This document shows, in pieces, positions 1 to 12,030 of a stretch of 64,000 nucleotides of DNA. This stretch comes from Hygrocybe punicea (lineage: Eukaryota > Basidiomycota > Agaricomycetes > Agaricales > Hygrophoraceae), in contig OY744462.1 of NCBI GenBank assembly GCA_963556145.1, positions 3,472,001-3,536,000 on the forward strand. Reading direction: 5' to 3'. The notes below the pieces were generated by a model. That model was not told the origin of the DNA, made no database searches, and saw only the letters and a program-made list of their open reading frames with translations. The position numbers were made by a program, and so were the translations under genes. Numbering within the stretch: position 1 is the stretch's first letter; the number at the start of each line of letters is the position of its first letter.

Positions 1-204
1 GAGGCAGCAGTGATTGAATGGGAGGTGGAGAAGAATGTTGCCAAGATTGAAAGAAGATGACCAGCTTGGCAGAAACCAAAGTGGAAGCAAGACTATGAGC
101 CGGAGACTCTGCCGGAGAGGCCAAAGAAGCAAGCAGACGGCGAGGGAGAGGGCGATGACAACGAAGACGACAGCGACGACGAAGTGACGGATGACGATGA
201 TTAG
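1..204 (+). pseudogene. C-terminal fragment of an unidentified, probably transposon-derived protein
   Basis: An open frame enters from the left edge and stops at 202-204. It is broken by an in-frame TGA at 58-60, where the flanking residues (ERR-stop-PAWQKPKW) suggest that an Arg CGA became TGA. The tail is rich in Lys, Glu and Asp and ends in a poly-acidic run. I have seen similar W-x-K-P-K-W plus acidic tails on basidiomycete transposon proteins, but I cannot assign a family. Only about 67 codons are visible. Confidence 0.35.
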
Positions 205-439
205 ATACCGGATGTACATAACCGGTACTTAGCGGTGTGATTTTGTCACAGCCCAAATGGCCATCTTGCTCCGATAACAAGCTTTTCCACTGATCTGACT
301 TAATATACCTCATGCATGCACTGATTAGCCTCAAAGTATGACAGAAACTTAACATTAGTCCTAAGTACATGATTGGCTTCCTAAGAATCTGTGCTAAACC
401 TTTGTGTAATTAATCTGAGACTATTTTATATTTCGTCAG
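205..439. other. Gap without a supported gene
   Basis: AT-rich sequence between the left-edge fragment and the helicase relic. It ends with an intron-like pyrimidine-poor stretch and CAG at the point where the helicase frame opens. I see no promoter, repeat or ORF that I can support. Confidence 0.4.
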
Positions 440-3344
440 CCCAAAAGGTCATACTTGACTGTAGATGAGAGAAATCAACATATTCCGGCCAACTCAAAGT
501 CTATGTCACACAAAACATATACTGATCCAAATGAAAATCATGTGAGGATTGTGGACCAATCATACTTGAGGCAAACTTTTAGAGCTGAAAATGCAGAGTG
601 ACAACAGCTAACTGATGCTACAGTTAGAAAATTCGGTTGGAACACTGACCAGAAAAGAGCCTTTAGGATTATTGCAAATCATGCTTCATCTCCCAGCAGT
701 GACCAGTTGAAAATGAATATTGCTGGAATGGCTGGCACTGGAAAATCACAAGTCATCAAAGCAGTTGTTGATTTCTTTGACAATGTACATGAGTCTCACA
801 GATTCGTTATTCTTGATCCTACTGGTACATCTGCAGCTCTGCAAAATGGCTCAACTTATCACTACTTCCTGGGCATCAATCCAAACATGTCAAACCGAAA
901 TGAAGCAATGGGTATTGCTCAGCTAAAAGGTAGACTAGAAGGAGTTGACTATATTCTCATTGATGAAGTCTCAATGAGTCTTGTCATGATCTCTACAAAA
1001 TCAGTGCAAGACTAGCTAAAGCATTGAATATACATGACATACCATTTGGTGGAATTAACATGATATTTGCTGGAGACTTTGCTCAGTTACCACCAGTTGG
1101 AGGTGCACCATTGTATAGTGGAACAGTTGGCACTCAGATCACATCAGCCTTGACAACACACTCTCAGGAAACTGCAATTGGAAAATCACTCTGGCATCAA
1201 GTGACCACAGTGGTGATTCTCAGAGAAAACATGAGACAGAGGACTCAAACACCTGAGGATGCGTTGTTCAGAACTGCCCTTGTCAACATGCGTTATGGCA
1301 AATGTACTGCACAGGACATTCAATTTTTGAGAACCAGAATTGCAGGCAAGTATCCAGACTAGCCAAATGTTGCCTCCAAACATTTTAGAAATGTTCCTAT
1401 CATATGTGGCATTCACTCACAAAAGGATCAGATCAATCTTCTTGGATGTGAAAGATTTGCTTCTGACACCAACCAGAACGTGACCAACTTCTATTCCATT
1501 GACAAGTGGGGAAAAGACAAGGATTCTGTGAGAAACAAGTCCAAATCTAAAACAATACATCAATCCAGTGACATAGACTTTGACACACAAAGAGAGATAT
1601 GGAAAGTGCGACATGCTGCAACTGATAGCTTTGCTGGAAAACTCTCCTTATGTCTTGGTATGCCTGTGATGCTGCGCAACAATGATGCCACTAAGCTCTG
1701 CATTACAAAAGGACAAGAGGGATTTGTTGTTGGCTGGCAGTCAATGAAAGCAAGTCATGGCAAAAGAGTACTTGACACTTTGTTTGTTGAACTAGACAAA
1801 CCTCCAAAGCTGGTGCAGATTCCAGGACTTCCTGACAATGTAGTGCCCATTGTAAAAAACACCAAAACAATTCAGTGTGTATTTTCCAGTGACCTGAAGG
1901 AATCCATTGAGAGACAACAAGTTTGGGTGCTACCTAACTTTGCAATGACTGCCCATGCTGCTCAAGGAAAAACATGTCCATTCAATGTTGTGCATTTGAA
2001 CAGTTGCTTCAACCACATGTCATATTATTCTTCATTGTCTAGAAGTGCATCTGCTGCTGAAACTTTAATAATTCAAGGCTTTGACACCAAAGTGATCACT
2101 AGAGGTTGTTCTGGATATTTCAGACAAGAATTTAAAGAACTAGAGTTGCTTGATGAGATTACAAGGATCAGATATGAAGGTGCTTTACCTGACCACATTG
2201 ATGCTGGTACATGCTCTGTTATGCTTCAAAACTTTCAGCAGTGGAAGGGAATTCACTATGTTTCTGCCAAAACTGATACTGCTATTAAATGGTCATCAAC
2301 TGATCCACTAATATTGGCTCGTACAATCCCTGATAGCCCATGGCAATTGGTTGACAAAGGCAAAGGAAAACAGGAAGCAGCTGTAATTACAACTTCATTT
2401 GTTCCAGCAAAAGGCTCAGTTGCTCTTGCTTCAACTCAAAAACATTCACTTGACACAAACAATAAACCAGTAGCTAAAAGGCCTTGGATCACCAAAGACT
2501 ATGTCAACAAAGGTTCCACAAGCAAGCAACAGATCATTAACTCTCCAGCTGGACTGATCTGGGATAGAAATGACTACAGCTGTGCATATGACTCATTGTT
2601 AGTGATTTTGTTCAATTTGTGGCAAGACAATCATGCAGAGTGGTCCACAGTATTCAGAAGCATGAATGATCACTTGAGCACATTGTCTCATGGTTTTTCA
2701 CAGGTGTTGCACAAAAATGTGGCATTTGAACATCTAAGAGATCACCTTAGAACTACACTGCATAATATGAATCCTACAGACTTTCCTAGAGGCACTGTGG
2801 GCATTAGTGTGGCAAATTTGGCTATGCAGTTGTTTAAAGTCAATGACGTTGTAGCCTCTTCTCAACATGAAGGTTCTCAATGTGACTTTGCAGAAGAACC
2901 CATTGATGACAGACCAGGCTATGTGTTACATGCTGATGACACCATTAAACAGTCCACCATGAATTGGGTTGATACCTTGTCACAGAAAACGAATAGAAGA
3001 TGTCGTGATTGCAACAGCAGAATGACTCAACTTGTAATTTACAATGAATACCACACATTCTTGTTCTGGAGTATCCATTCAAAAATATTGAAACCAGTCA
3101 TAGACTAGAATTTCTTTCAGAGACTGGCACACAGACATTAGCACTTAGAGGCATTGTATATCATGGTCAATATCATTTCACCTCACATATTATTACTGCA
3201 CAGAAACAAGTATGGTATCATGATGGAATGATTACAGGCAACTCTTGTTCCAGAGACACTGACCTTACACAACTTTCAGACCATGATATCAGACACTGTA
3301 AAAATAGAAACCTAGTACTAGCTATTTATGCTCAGAGTCTTTGA
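440..3344 (+). pseudogene. Helitron helicase (Pif1-like) with C-terminal USP-like cysteine protease domain, decayed and 5' truncated
   Basis: Homologous over its length to the minus-strand Helitron protein at 51583-57330. Visible motifs: Walker A GMAGTGKS near 723-746, Walker B LIDEVSM near 955-975, GGINMIFAGDF near 1048-1080, ILRENMRQ near 1217-1240, and the late helicase segment LPNFAMTAHAAQGKT near 1930-1974. The C-terminus has the cysteine box DYSCAYDSL (about 2572-2598), a CRDC zinc-type pair, and a histidine box GIVYHGQYHFTSHI (about 3150-3190), a USP/C19-like layout. Breaks: TGA at 599-601, a frameshift near 985-1023, TAG at 1360-1362 and a frameshift near 3100; the frame then runs on to TGA at 3342-3344. 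The N-terminal Rep/HUH part is missing. Clearly dead. Confidence 0.85.
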
Positions 3345-3365
3345 GCTTCCTCCTTGAGGTCAAGC

Positions 3366-3475
3366 ATGGCTTTCTTCATGTGGTAATCTGTTGTGTAGCA
3401 TTCAAGGTCATGGAGAAGTAGGGTTGAGCAAATGTGAGTTAATTGTTAGCACACTGTTTGGGGGGCAGTTGCACT
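3366..3475 (+). repeat. Helitron 3' untranslated block shared with the non-autonomous repeats
   Basis: The segment after the helicase stop (TTCTTCATGTGG..., then TCATGGAGAAGTAGGGTTGA) matches, with substitutions, the internal part of the 1.0-1.3 kb repeats, for example around 20910-20990 and 35550-35640. This ties those repeats to the Helitron family of the relic at 440-3344. Alignment was by eye only. Confidence 0.6.
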
Positions 3476-4334
3476 GTGATCGTGAGTCAGGTTGAACGTC
3501 ACCCATGAGATTGACCTAGGGTCGCGGTACAATTAACCTATTACAGGCCAAAAATCACCAGATCCAGGTGAAAACAAACTACTATTAGGTCATTTACTCT
3601 AGGATGAAAAGTAATCTATAAATGCAAAAATCATCCTAGTAGGGTTAATCGTACCTGGGTGCTTGGGCCAGCATTAGCGTGAGAAATCTGATCATGTAAG
3701 GACATTTTGGAATTGATGCTGCCATCAAGGCTTTATGTCTGGCGATGCACGGTCAGTAATGGTGAGTGATCGCATACGTATCTGTCTGGTAATCACCGGT
3801 ACCTTGCCCGTAACTGACAAGTCGTATGGCATTTCTACTGCAGTCCTACAAAACAATACAGACTCTAAATTGTCATTGGTCATCTATATATCATGGATGT
3901 ACTTGCTCTTTCGAATTCAGCAAGAGTTTGTCATCTCCGTTTCATTCGCGAAATACACCTCCATGGCAAAACTGGGCCGGTGATCATTTGTTCTCTCGAG
4001 TCTGTCTGGTGCCGTTTCTCGACTGATGACTTGCAAGGCCTAGGGGACTAGCGTCATCGGCAAGATTTCACCCAACGAGTTTGATTGCACATTAGCAAAT
4101 TACAATCTAGCAGCAGAATGATTGAAATCAGGCCAGCATGGAGCTGGTTTGCGACGGTTATAATTATGAGAACCGGAGCTGTCAATTTCACTGGAGGCTT
4201 GTAGCCTTTCTCATTACAGGACAGTACGATAAAGAGGACTAGTGATGAGAAATATATATTTCTTTCAAGCATAGACTGTACAAAATTGAGATGACGGTAC
4301 ATCCACTGTGAGATCCAGCGACTATCAGACTGAC
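3476..4334. other. Intergenic stretch without a supported gene
   Basis: Short overlapping ORFs (for example at 3735-3983) show no recognisable motif and no coding signature. The 3476-3700 part follows the truncated Helitron copy and may be the flank of whatever interrupted it. I cannot identify any element here. Confidence 0.4.
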
Positions 4335-6169
4335 CTACAGCAGATTTTCTGGCCTGATGTTAGTGTCAAGACGTTGAACAGCCTTCACCGCAGCTCGCTT
4401 GGCTCGAATTTTGGCTAGAACACTGTTCTGAGCAGGGGCAACCAGTAGTGGCAAATGATTTGGAAAGATCATACTGTGGGGAATGTCAGTATTGAAGACA
4501 TTGTTTGGCTTCCAGCATTGTTGGGCTCACCGATTCCACCATTCCAAGAGATCGTTGACTTCATCTACTTCATCAGGATCTTGCAGGAGCTCCAAGATGC
4601 TGGCATAGAATTGCTCTGAATCAGTTGCAGTATCTGTCCTTGAGAACGTAGGAGATGACGAGAGACTGAAATGAACCTGGAGGATATTAGAGTTATCCTT
4701 GCATCAATTTGCGGACATATACTCACTTGAGTGACCACGTAGGCAATAGATGCTTGCGTTACATGTGTCATTCCATGAATATGGGCATTCCCCAAACGTG
4801 TAGCTTTAGCTTCCTTGCCAACAGAACTCGGGGACAAGAAAATATGTTTATATGCCTAGTTTGCGAGCATGCGTTATTAAACATTCGAGCCAAGAGATGG
4901 CGGACTCACCGAGACAATAATCGCGCTTCTGAGGAGGCCCTTCCACGGATCGTCTGGGTCGTAAGAGTATTCATGATATAGGAATATCGGCCACTGGTCC
5001 CCTGACACCTGAAGAAGGCCATTTTGAAGATTTTCCTTTGTCCTGGAAAATGTAAGATCACGTTGAGTGTGAGAGGAACATTGCACACTCAATATCTGAC
5101 CAGTCAAGTCTGGCTGGACAGAGGAGGTATCCTGTGCTGTCGTGATTGAAACCGCGATCCGTTTTGATATTGCGCGCAAGTGGGGGATCAAGAGATTGTC
5201 CTTTGGGAGTGATCCAATTAATAATGACACCTTTTAGGCTCTTGGTGTCATCCGATCTTGCACTAGAAACTCCCTTCTGGATCTACATGAACTAGGGCAG
5301 GTCAAGGGTATGCAATACCCCCAGGGGTTAAGAGTACAGGTACCACAGGTTAAGGGTACGAGTCCAGCCTCAGAATACCCGCAGTACCCACGCGGGTATG
5401 GGCTGTATTTTTTTTGGGAGAAGAAACATCAAAAACTCAATTTTTGGGGTATTTTTCACTATTTTTGAGGGATATAATGAGAATCATTGCCCGTAAAAAT
5501 ATGTAAAAATGCTCTCAACACTCCCCACAGTATTCTGAACATTGTGCTCCTTTACACTAAAGGGATCCGACCAGTATTCCGTCCACAATAACCATAAAAA
5601 CCACCAAAAACAGGTAAAAATGGGGTATTTTGCATGTTTCTTCCTGTACCCCTGCAAAACCCATGCCATACCCATACTTTTGGCCTCGGGTATGTACCCG
5701 TGACGGGTACGGGTCCGAGTACAGCCCCAGAGCACTGCGGGTGTACCCCTGACTGGCCATAACATGAACAGGACAGTAACTTATTCTGTCGACGATGGAT
5801 CGAGGGCGGACGCGCCAAATCAGCAACTAGGCGAAGTTCTTCTTCGGAGCTTGCCAAAAGTTGTCTCTGAAGACCAGGAATCATTTGAATAAGAGCTTGG
5901 AAAACACGATGTTCTTTGTCCTCCCTTTGGTGGAGGCCAATCATTCATTTAGTGTAACGAATTAGTAAGACATACCGAATTGTGAGAACGTTGTTAGTAT
6001 CACTCGCAAGCTTATTGATGCGGAGAAGTCCGTTCTTTAACAGAGTTCGGATGCTGCATAATGCATGTTCCGTTTGACCGAAATGTTGTCCATGATGTAT
6101 GAGCAGATCAGCAAGGCAGCTGGCAAGACGACCAGATCCCAACGCATACAGATTCATGTCTTCAGACAT
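4335..6169 (-). CDS. DUF6698-type protein, 7 exons, 344 aa
   Basis: Reading the minus strand with short GT-AG introns gives seven exons with perfect phase: 6169-5976, 5924-5812, 5269-5089, 5042-4910, 4855-4727, 4676-4531, 4473-4335 (1035 nt, 344 aa). The product carries blocks I know from the large Agaricomycete family DUF6698, such as SARSDDTKSLKG, TGYLLCPARLDWSD, GDQWPIFLYHEYSYDPDDPW, HIFLSPSSVGKEAKATRLGN and ILELLQDPDEVDEVNDLLEW. The molecular function of this family is not known. Intron 2 is 542 nt, but falls to 65 nt once the hAT-like insertion and one 8-bp repeat are removed. No stop or frameshift was found, so the gene may still be functional. Family naming is from memory. Confidence 0.75.
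5293..5761. mobile_element. hAT-like MITE (469 bp)
   Basis: Flanked by the exact 8-bp direct repeat ACATGAAC at 5285-5292 and 5762-5769, the target-duplication size of hAT transposons. The ends are inverted repeats that match at 14 of 18 positions: left TAGGGCAGGTCAAGGGTA, right (reverse complement) TATGGCCAGTCAGGGGTA. The interior contains imperfect inverted GGGTAC/GTACCC-rich segments and no transposase ORF. It lies wholly within intron 2 of the DUF6698-type gene, whose remaining intron (65 nt) has a normal size. Confidence 0.85.
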
Positions 6170-6198
6170 TGTTAAAGCTAGGACTTCAATACCTACTA

Positions 6199-7538
6199 TA
6201 CTTGTTTAGTGGGCCAGTGCTTCGCATGGCATGAACGAGTTCTTCTTTTCCTCTCCTCACTTTCATCATAGCAACCTCTCACCATAGCAATATAAAAAGT
6301 AAAAAAAATAAAACTGCATAGCATGTCTCAATCTCCTCTCCCACTGTCATGTCTTCTTTGCTTCATCATGATGCAATATTCTCAGCCAAAAAAGAGAGCA
6401 ACACAATACATCAACTGTCAAATACAACTGTCTTTAAACAGTATGATAACAATTGACTTACATTTGCTAAACCCTACTTCTCCATAACTTTGCTGCACAA
6501 CAGATGATAACATGAAGACAGCTGTGCTTGAGTGGACCAATGTTGCATATGGCATGAACAAAGTCTTGTTTCTATTATTGAATTTTTATTTGTATGATTA
6601 TTACAAACATCAATAAGTGATTTTGCTTGAAATATATAATTGGCATATAATATATACAGCGATATCACATTGAATTATATGTTTTAAGTAAAAATATCAT
6701 TATATCATCTGAGTTACACTAATTTCTGCTTTTATGGCTGATATTTCTATATATAGTAATGGTAGTCACACGTGACTATGACTCCTGTGATCACCTCGAA
6801 ATTTAGGATATATGGTATAAAATTACCTTATATGGTTAGACTGGTCACATGTGACTATCACCATTGCGATCAGCAAAAAATTTGCTATACAATATCAGAA
6901 ATTGCCTTATATGGTTAGAGTGGTGACATGTGACTGTCACATCTGACCCGAAATGATAATATTAGGCAGTAGTTCAATTTTCAGCTGAATCTGATAAGAA
7001 TTAAGGCCAGGATAAATATTGTGAATATAATTGCATTTGTGTAATGAATATGATGAGCAGTATGTGATTTAGCATATATTATGCCAAATTACCATATATG
7101 GTTAGACTGGTCACATGTGACTATTACCATTGCGATCAGCAAAAAATTTGGTATATAATATCAAAAAGTACCCTATATGGTTAGACTGGTCACATGTGAC
7201 TGTCATACCTTGCCCGAAATGTTGATATTAGTCAGCAGTTCAATTTTCAGCTAATTCCGATGAGAACTGAAGGGTGTATGAATATTTTGAATATAATTGG
7301 GAGGTAATTTGTCTTATGTAAGACATCCCATATTTGGATGCTTATGTAAGCCACTCCAAACATGGCCCCGATTTTATGTTACATTCCAGCATAAGAAGTA
7401 GAATCATATCTCTTGCCCAAAAAAAATTTCTCTATAGGCGATGCAAAAACATTAATGAATTAATTAATTAATTACGAACCTTCACTGAACCAGGTCTGAT
7501 AAAGAACGAGTCTTTTAATAAATTAAAAGAACTCGTAA
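6199..7538 (-). mobile_element. Non-autonomous rolling-circle (Helitron/Helentron-like) repeat, copy 1
   Basis: Reverse-oriented relative to the other copies and the longest (about 1340 bp). Its 5' end (right side, near 7538) reads TTACGAGTTCTTTTAAT and folds into a hairpin. Near its 3' end (left side) is the inverted counterpart AAGAACTCGT, followed by a GCCATGC...TGGCCCACTAA hairpin region and the common terminus AAACAAGTAT. It contains several copies of the palindrome GTCACATGTGAC and an AATT simple repeat near 7450-7475. There is no ORF. The terminal layout (5'-terminal and 3'-subterminal inverted repeats plus a 3' hairpin) is Helentron-like. Confidence 0.65.
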
Positions 7539-9332
7539 CAGAAAGGAATGTTGGGGTAGGCAAGACTGGTGGTCGTTTTGGAATAGCTCTGATATTTATA
7601 GTTACGAGCTGGTCCGACACCTTGTCACAAGTCCTGTGGGGTGACCTTGCCAGGAAATTTCCGAGAATGATCATCTATGCCAGTTAGTGAGAGCAGATCA
7701 TCGTGAACTTACGTATATATGACATGGGGGGTACAAGTTTGTCATCATGAGCCCCAGCCGTCACACAGGCCAATACCCATCACATCGGTACAGCCAGGAG
7801 ACAAGAATGTCAAACAAGTTTCAAGCAAAGTTATTGTATGAGGTAGCATTAATCGAGAATGAGAGCTGAGGCGATCATCGGCTAGAATTCAGGAAGCAGT
7901 AGGGGAAGTCATGCACGCGTATACGCACCAGTCACTCAGATACAGATGATTGACAATATATGATTAAATGCAAGTCCTCGGCTATTCTCGGCGATGAATT
8001 GATGGAAGTGTTCTCAGGGCAAGAGGGACTAACCTAAAGGTAGTTGTGAGTCCCAGTTTCAAGGTACCAGATCAACGCAGGTACCATGGAATTTGAATCC
8101 ATCTCACGCAATCCAGTTTCGGTATCAGTGGTGACAATCTCCACCCGGAGGCTCCCTACACGACATTGGTTGATCAGTGCTGATGAATGGGACCGTCATC
8201 CATTACCTCTGAGATGCCAACGGCTGCAGTAAGACGGACAATTGGTACTCAACATCTTCACTGCTAAAACTCCCGCTAGAGGTGTATGGACGCATCAATA
8301 TCTGGGTGATGAATGTGGTGTGTTTTCGGCTCTGCGGCTAGCGGGTAATTGGTGTCCTCTCTTCTCCCCTGCCCGTGAACCGATGGTAGCAATGGCCTAC
8401 AGAATTTTGTCATCATAGGACGCTTGGGTTGTGAACGCATCGCATCGTACTCACTTCCAATGATTTATGGTGGGTTGGATGATCAAAAAGTGGGAGGGTG
8501 TAGGTTGGACACAGAGCAGCAAGGCAACGGTGCTGGGGCACCTGACATCTCGTTTTCAACCTGAACAAGACGGTTGGGTTCTCCTTGAGCCAGGGGTGGT
8601 CAAGATGTGTGAGACCAGGCATTGAGTCTTAAAAGTTCGAAGTTGGGGCCCAGGGCAGAAGATAGGATAGCGAGGTGTTGAGACCCTCTGGCCTCTCGTA
8701 TTGACCCCAAACAAGGCATGGGGGTTGATTCACATTGGGCCAGGTCAAAATCCCTGGGATGACGTGTCTTGACTGGTGAAAAAGTTAGGGGAGCCTTGGA
8801 AGTGTGAGCAATCTGTGACTCAGTGTGACAAGTTCCTTTTGCGACTATTTTTTGTGTCATGGAAATATTCTTTCTCATTCTTCTGAGCAGCATTCAATTT
8901 TTTTACAATCATAAATGCCATATTCATGAAAATATTTGAGGATAAAGTTGAGAAAATCGAGATTACTCATTATTTTGCTCAAAAAAAAGCAGTAAGATTT
9001 GAGAATTTGGCACAATGGGTGATTTCAAAAATTAATCAATCAATTGATTAATTAATTGATTAATTAACTACAGACGATCTGCCTGGACTGGTAAGAATTT
9101 AGGCAACAACTCGTAACATGGAAGCCATGGAGCAGATTAATATTAAATAATCGATTCACAAAAGCAAACAAATTTATCCTGATCATCTAACTCTATATAC
9201 AAAGAATATTTTCAAAAGTGTGATATATTGATTGTAATCGGTGAAGTGTTTGATGCCAGCTGCTAGAAACATTTGAAATACGGCATTGTATTTAAAAGAA
9301 AAGGAACAAACCTAATGTGAGGGTGAGTTATA
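7539..9332. other. Region with no supported gene; one dispersed repeat
   Basis: No convincing ORF. The stretch at about 8800-8900, read on the minus strand, resembles 13570-13690 (CTGCTC-rich start, then a shared TTGTCACA-G-TCACA-TT segment), so an inverted dispersed repeat is likely. An AATT/AATC simple repeat lies at about 9030-9070. The remainder gave no recognisable feature. Confidence 0.4.
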
Positions 9333-9972
9333 ATGACCAGCTTCATAAGAACAGCAATTGAATCACCAGATTCCGGCAGCTTTATGATGTTCTGGGGTAT
9401 TGTTGCAGACTGCACCTGTCCTCTTTATGCATTGGCAAAGCATGATTCGGGTTTCCGATCATCCGCAAAGAAAGACACAGATGTAAATTCGGCATTGACA
9501 CATCTGGATGCTGAGTTGAAGAGATTGTTCCACGTTAATTTAAACAACATGTACTGTGAGGATTTTGAATGGTAATACCAATTAATAAGCCCAAATGATG
9601 TAATAATAATGGGAGAAAACAGCTTTGAAGCAAATGTGCAAGTGGATGTAAATTCAATACTTAAGATGATTACATATGATGATAGTCCTAACGAGTAGTT
9701 ATCTGATAACGATCAGATAAGCGCATATCCAAACGAATAACGTAGACAGTAATAAATGTATGACGTTACCAATTCCAACACTACCACCTTATTCACCCGA
9801 CTTCAACCCAATCGAGGAAGCGTTCTCTAAGATCAAACATTTTCTCAGAAACCACCAGGACTATTATAGCGCTATGACAGGGGATGGAATATTGTATGAC
9901 ATGTATGAGGTTCTCGATATCATCACACCAAACGACACTGCGGGTTATTTTTTCCATGCCGGTTACTTCTGA
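9333..9972 (+). pseudogene. Tc1/mariner-type transposase remnant (DDE_3)
   Basis: The C-terminal part is clear: LPPYSPDFNPIEEAFSKIKH (about 9784-9845) holds the third catalytic acidic residue context of Tc1/mariner DDE transposases and is followed by a typical HAGYF C-terminus, stop at 9970-9972. The upstream piece (9333-9575, with MMFWGIVAD) looks like the preceding DDE segment, but frames are broken and a 117-bp repeat (9664-9780) is inserted between the parts. The first catalytic Asp region is not seen. Dead copy. Confidence 0.75.
9664..9780 (+). repeat. 117-bp dispersed repeat, copy a
   Basis: Nearly identical to the reverse complement of 50793-50909. Includes the hairpin TTATCTGATAACGATCAGATAA and ends at ACCAATTCCAACA. 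It interrupts the mariner remnant just upstream of the LPPYSPDFNP motif. Confidence 0.75.
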
Positions 9973-10149
9973 ACTGTTTTGTATCTCACTGTATTGACAT
10001 GCTGGCATGTGTAACTGAAATTCAATTTTTTTGCAGGGTCAATGCAATGTAAACGAAGTAAGTAACAAATCTATATAGGCCCAACATAAGACCATTGCTC
10101 AATTGCATTGCGAACTCCAGCAATCTCTCCCAATCAGAATCCCATCTCC

Positions 10150-11397
10150 TTCAACTCCCCTACTGTGATAAACCTGAGCATTCAAGCATGTGTATAGTGA
10201 TTGTCGATGAAGCGTGCAAGTGTGTTGTCAAGGAGACCATATTGTTTGCAAAAATCAGGTAGCGGCATATCTGCACCTGGCACACAATTGCCTTGCAGAA
10301 TTGTCAGGGAATTGAGATCGACTTGGTGTACTGGACCGGGCAGAGCAGGAGCAGGGGTGGTAGTGCCAGGACGCAGGAGGTCCACCACCTCCCTTCCAAT
10401 ATTGAGATTGAAGACAGGAGCCAGTGCGGGGGTTGGCCTGTTTATTGTTTTGGGCATCAATGCAGCGCTGGAGGATGGGCGAAGTCTTGTTCATTTTGTT
10501 GAAGAGTGGGTGGTTAGGGGGCCTTTCTAGACTTGCGTGCTCGTCTCCTTTGAGCTAGAATTGATTTTGATAAGTAAAGTAATCATCAAAGACGGAAAAA
10601 CGTACAAGGGCTGATGCCCAACAATCTAACTGCAGATGGCCAAGTGCAAGGTGTGCGCCATCTGCTGAGATGAAACAATACATTCCTGCACACATTGGGG
10701 TCCTCCAAAGACAGGTCCAGCGCTCCTGGAGCACCTGGATCTGTGTGGTTTTGTTGACGTTTCCAGCGAGAGTGGCCGGATCTAACTTCCCCGCCTTTTT
10801 GTTTTTTTTTGTGCCTTCCTTCTCATTCTCCTTGTCGCTCTCTTCTGCAAGAGTCTCAACGGTGACATTAATGATTGGTGACTTGAGATTGCCAGCACGT
10901 TGTAAAAAAGCATTGAGTAGTCATCTTCAGAGGATAGCGGAAGACCTGGCTTGCCAACGACACAAGGGATGGTGATGAAAATGTGATAGTTAGTATAATC
11001 CATGGTTTCTTGGCTTGAGTAACCTGTCGATACGGATGATGAGGAGTTGAGCCTTAAGGGTGTCCCATGGTTCTTCGGTGGAAAGCTGGAGAGATGTGCT
11101 TTTAGACTAACATTTTGAGGTGGGTTTCTTCATCTCAGCAGCAGAGAACGCAAGGACAACGTAGTGAAGAGTAGGGGGAGATTTTTGTTGGGTGGAAATG
11201 GGAGGGGCTTTCTTGGGAGTGCGGACAGGAGGGGTTTTTTCGCGACCGGGTGACTTGTGTTTTCTCTGACTGGTAGCAACAGAACTGTCTGATGCAGGGT
11301 CGGATGACTCAGGATTATAGCTGGGGGATGCCCTTCTGTCGGTGTCACTGCCAATGAGGCTGGGCTGCTTGCGAGGTTGCTTTTTAGGCCGTCCCAT
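10150..11397 (-). pseudogene. Conserved Agaricomycete hypothetical protein, decayed
   Basis: Starts MGRPKKQPRKQP at 11397 with a low-complexity basic/Ser/Pro N-terminus. The same frame meets TAG at 11107-11109 and continues with LSTEEPWDTLKAQLL. Later segments in shifted frames are IFITIPCVVGKPGLPLSSED (about 10930-10990), LAGNVNKTTQIQVLQERW (about 10730-10790), an ALGH-type segment, then PDFCKQYGLLDNTLARF (about 10190-10250). I recognise the block order from unnamed Agaricomycete proteins, but know no function. The in-frame stop and at least two frame changes that no clean intron explains argue for a pseudogene. Confidence 0.55.
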
Positions 11398-11495
11398 TGT
11401 AACAGAGTGAGTAAGAAAGAGTGAGAAATTTTACTAGATCCGAATTTCCTGAAGTACTCAAAATCCACATAGTGTCAAGCTTGCTCAAAACGGCT

Positions 11496-12030
11496 GTAAT
11501 ATGATTTCATCACTTGACCAAATAGGGTATTTGAATGTTCAAATGATCACGTGATCACAGTGATGTTTGAACGTTCGAATAATCACGTGACTCACATGAT
11601 CAATGAATAAATCTATTTGAATGCTCAAAGAAAAAGAACATGATTGATCAACTAACAGTTAGTTGAATCAGTGTTTAATGAATGGCTTGTAAAGTGACTG
11701 ATGAAATTAAATACAGAAGTTTGAAACACCCAACTCTCCTGCAATGTCTTTTATGCGGTACAATATTTCAGAATTCATCTTCAATGTTAATATGATTTTA
11801 TCACTCGACCAAATAGGGTATTTGAATGTTCGAATGATCACGTGATCGCAGTGATGTTTGAACTTTTGAATAATCACATGAACTCATGTGATCGAATAAA
11901 TGTGTTTGAACGCTTGAATAATCATGTGACTCACATGATCGAATAAATGTGTTTGAACGCTCAAATATACTCACGTGGTTGAATAAATATGATTGAATGC
12001 TTGAATAATCACGCAAATCACAAGTCCAGT
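11496..12030. repeat. Duplicated block rich in CACGTG palindromes
   Basis: A segment starting AATATGATTT-ATCAC at 11497 and ending near 11660 is repeated at 11790-12023. Within each, a unit of about 45-60 nt recurs (TTTGAATGTTC-AATGATCACGTG, then TTTGAACG-T-GAATAATCACGTGA). GATCACGTGATC is a perfect 12-nt palindrome. A further partial unit is at about 12460-12500. No ORF. Confidence 0.65.

Noticed and set aside
3735..4026. Overlapping plus-strand ORFs of 66-82 codons
   Set aside because: No motif, no splice or promoter context, ordinary length for chance ORFs.
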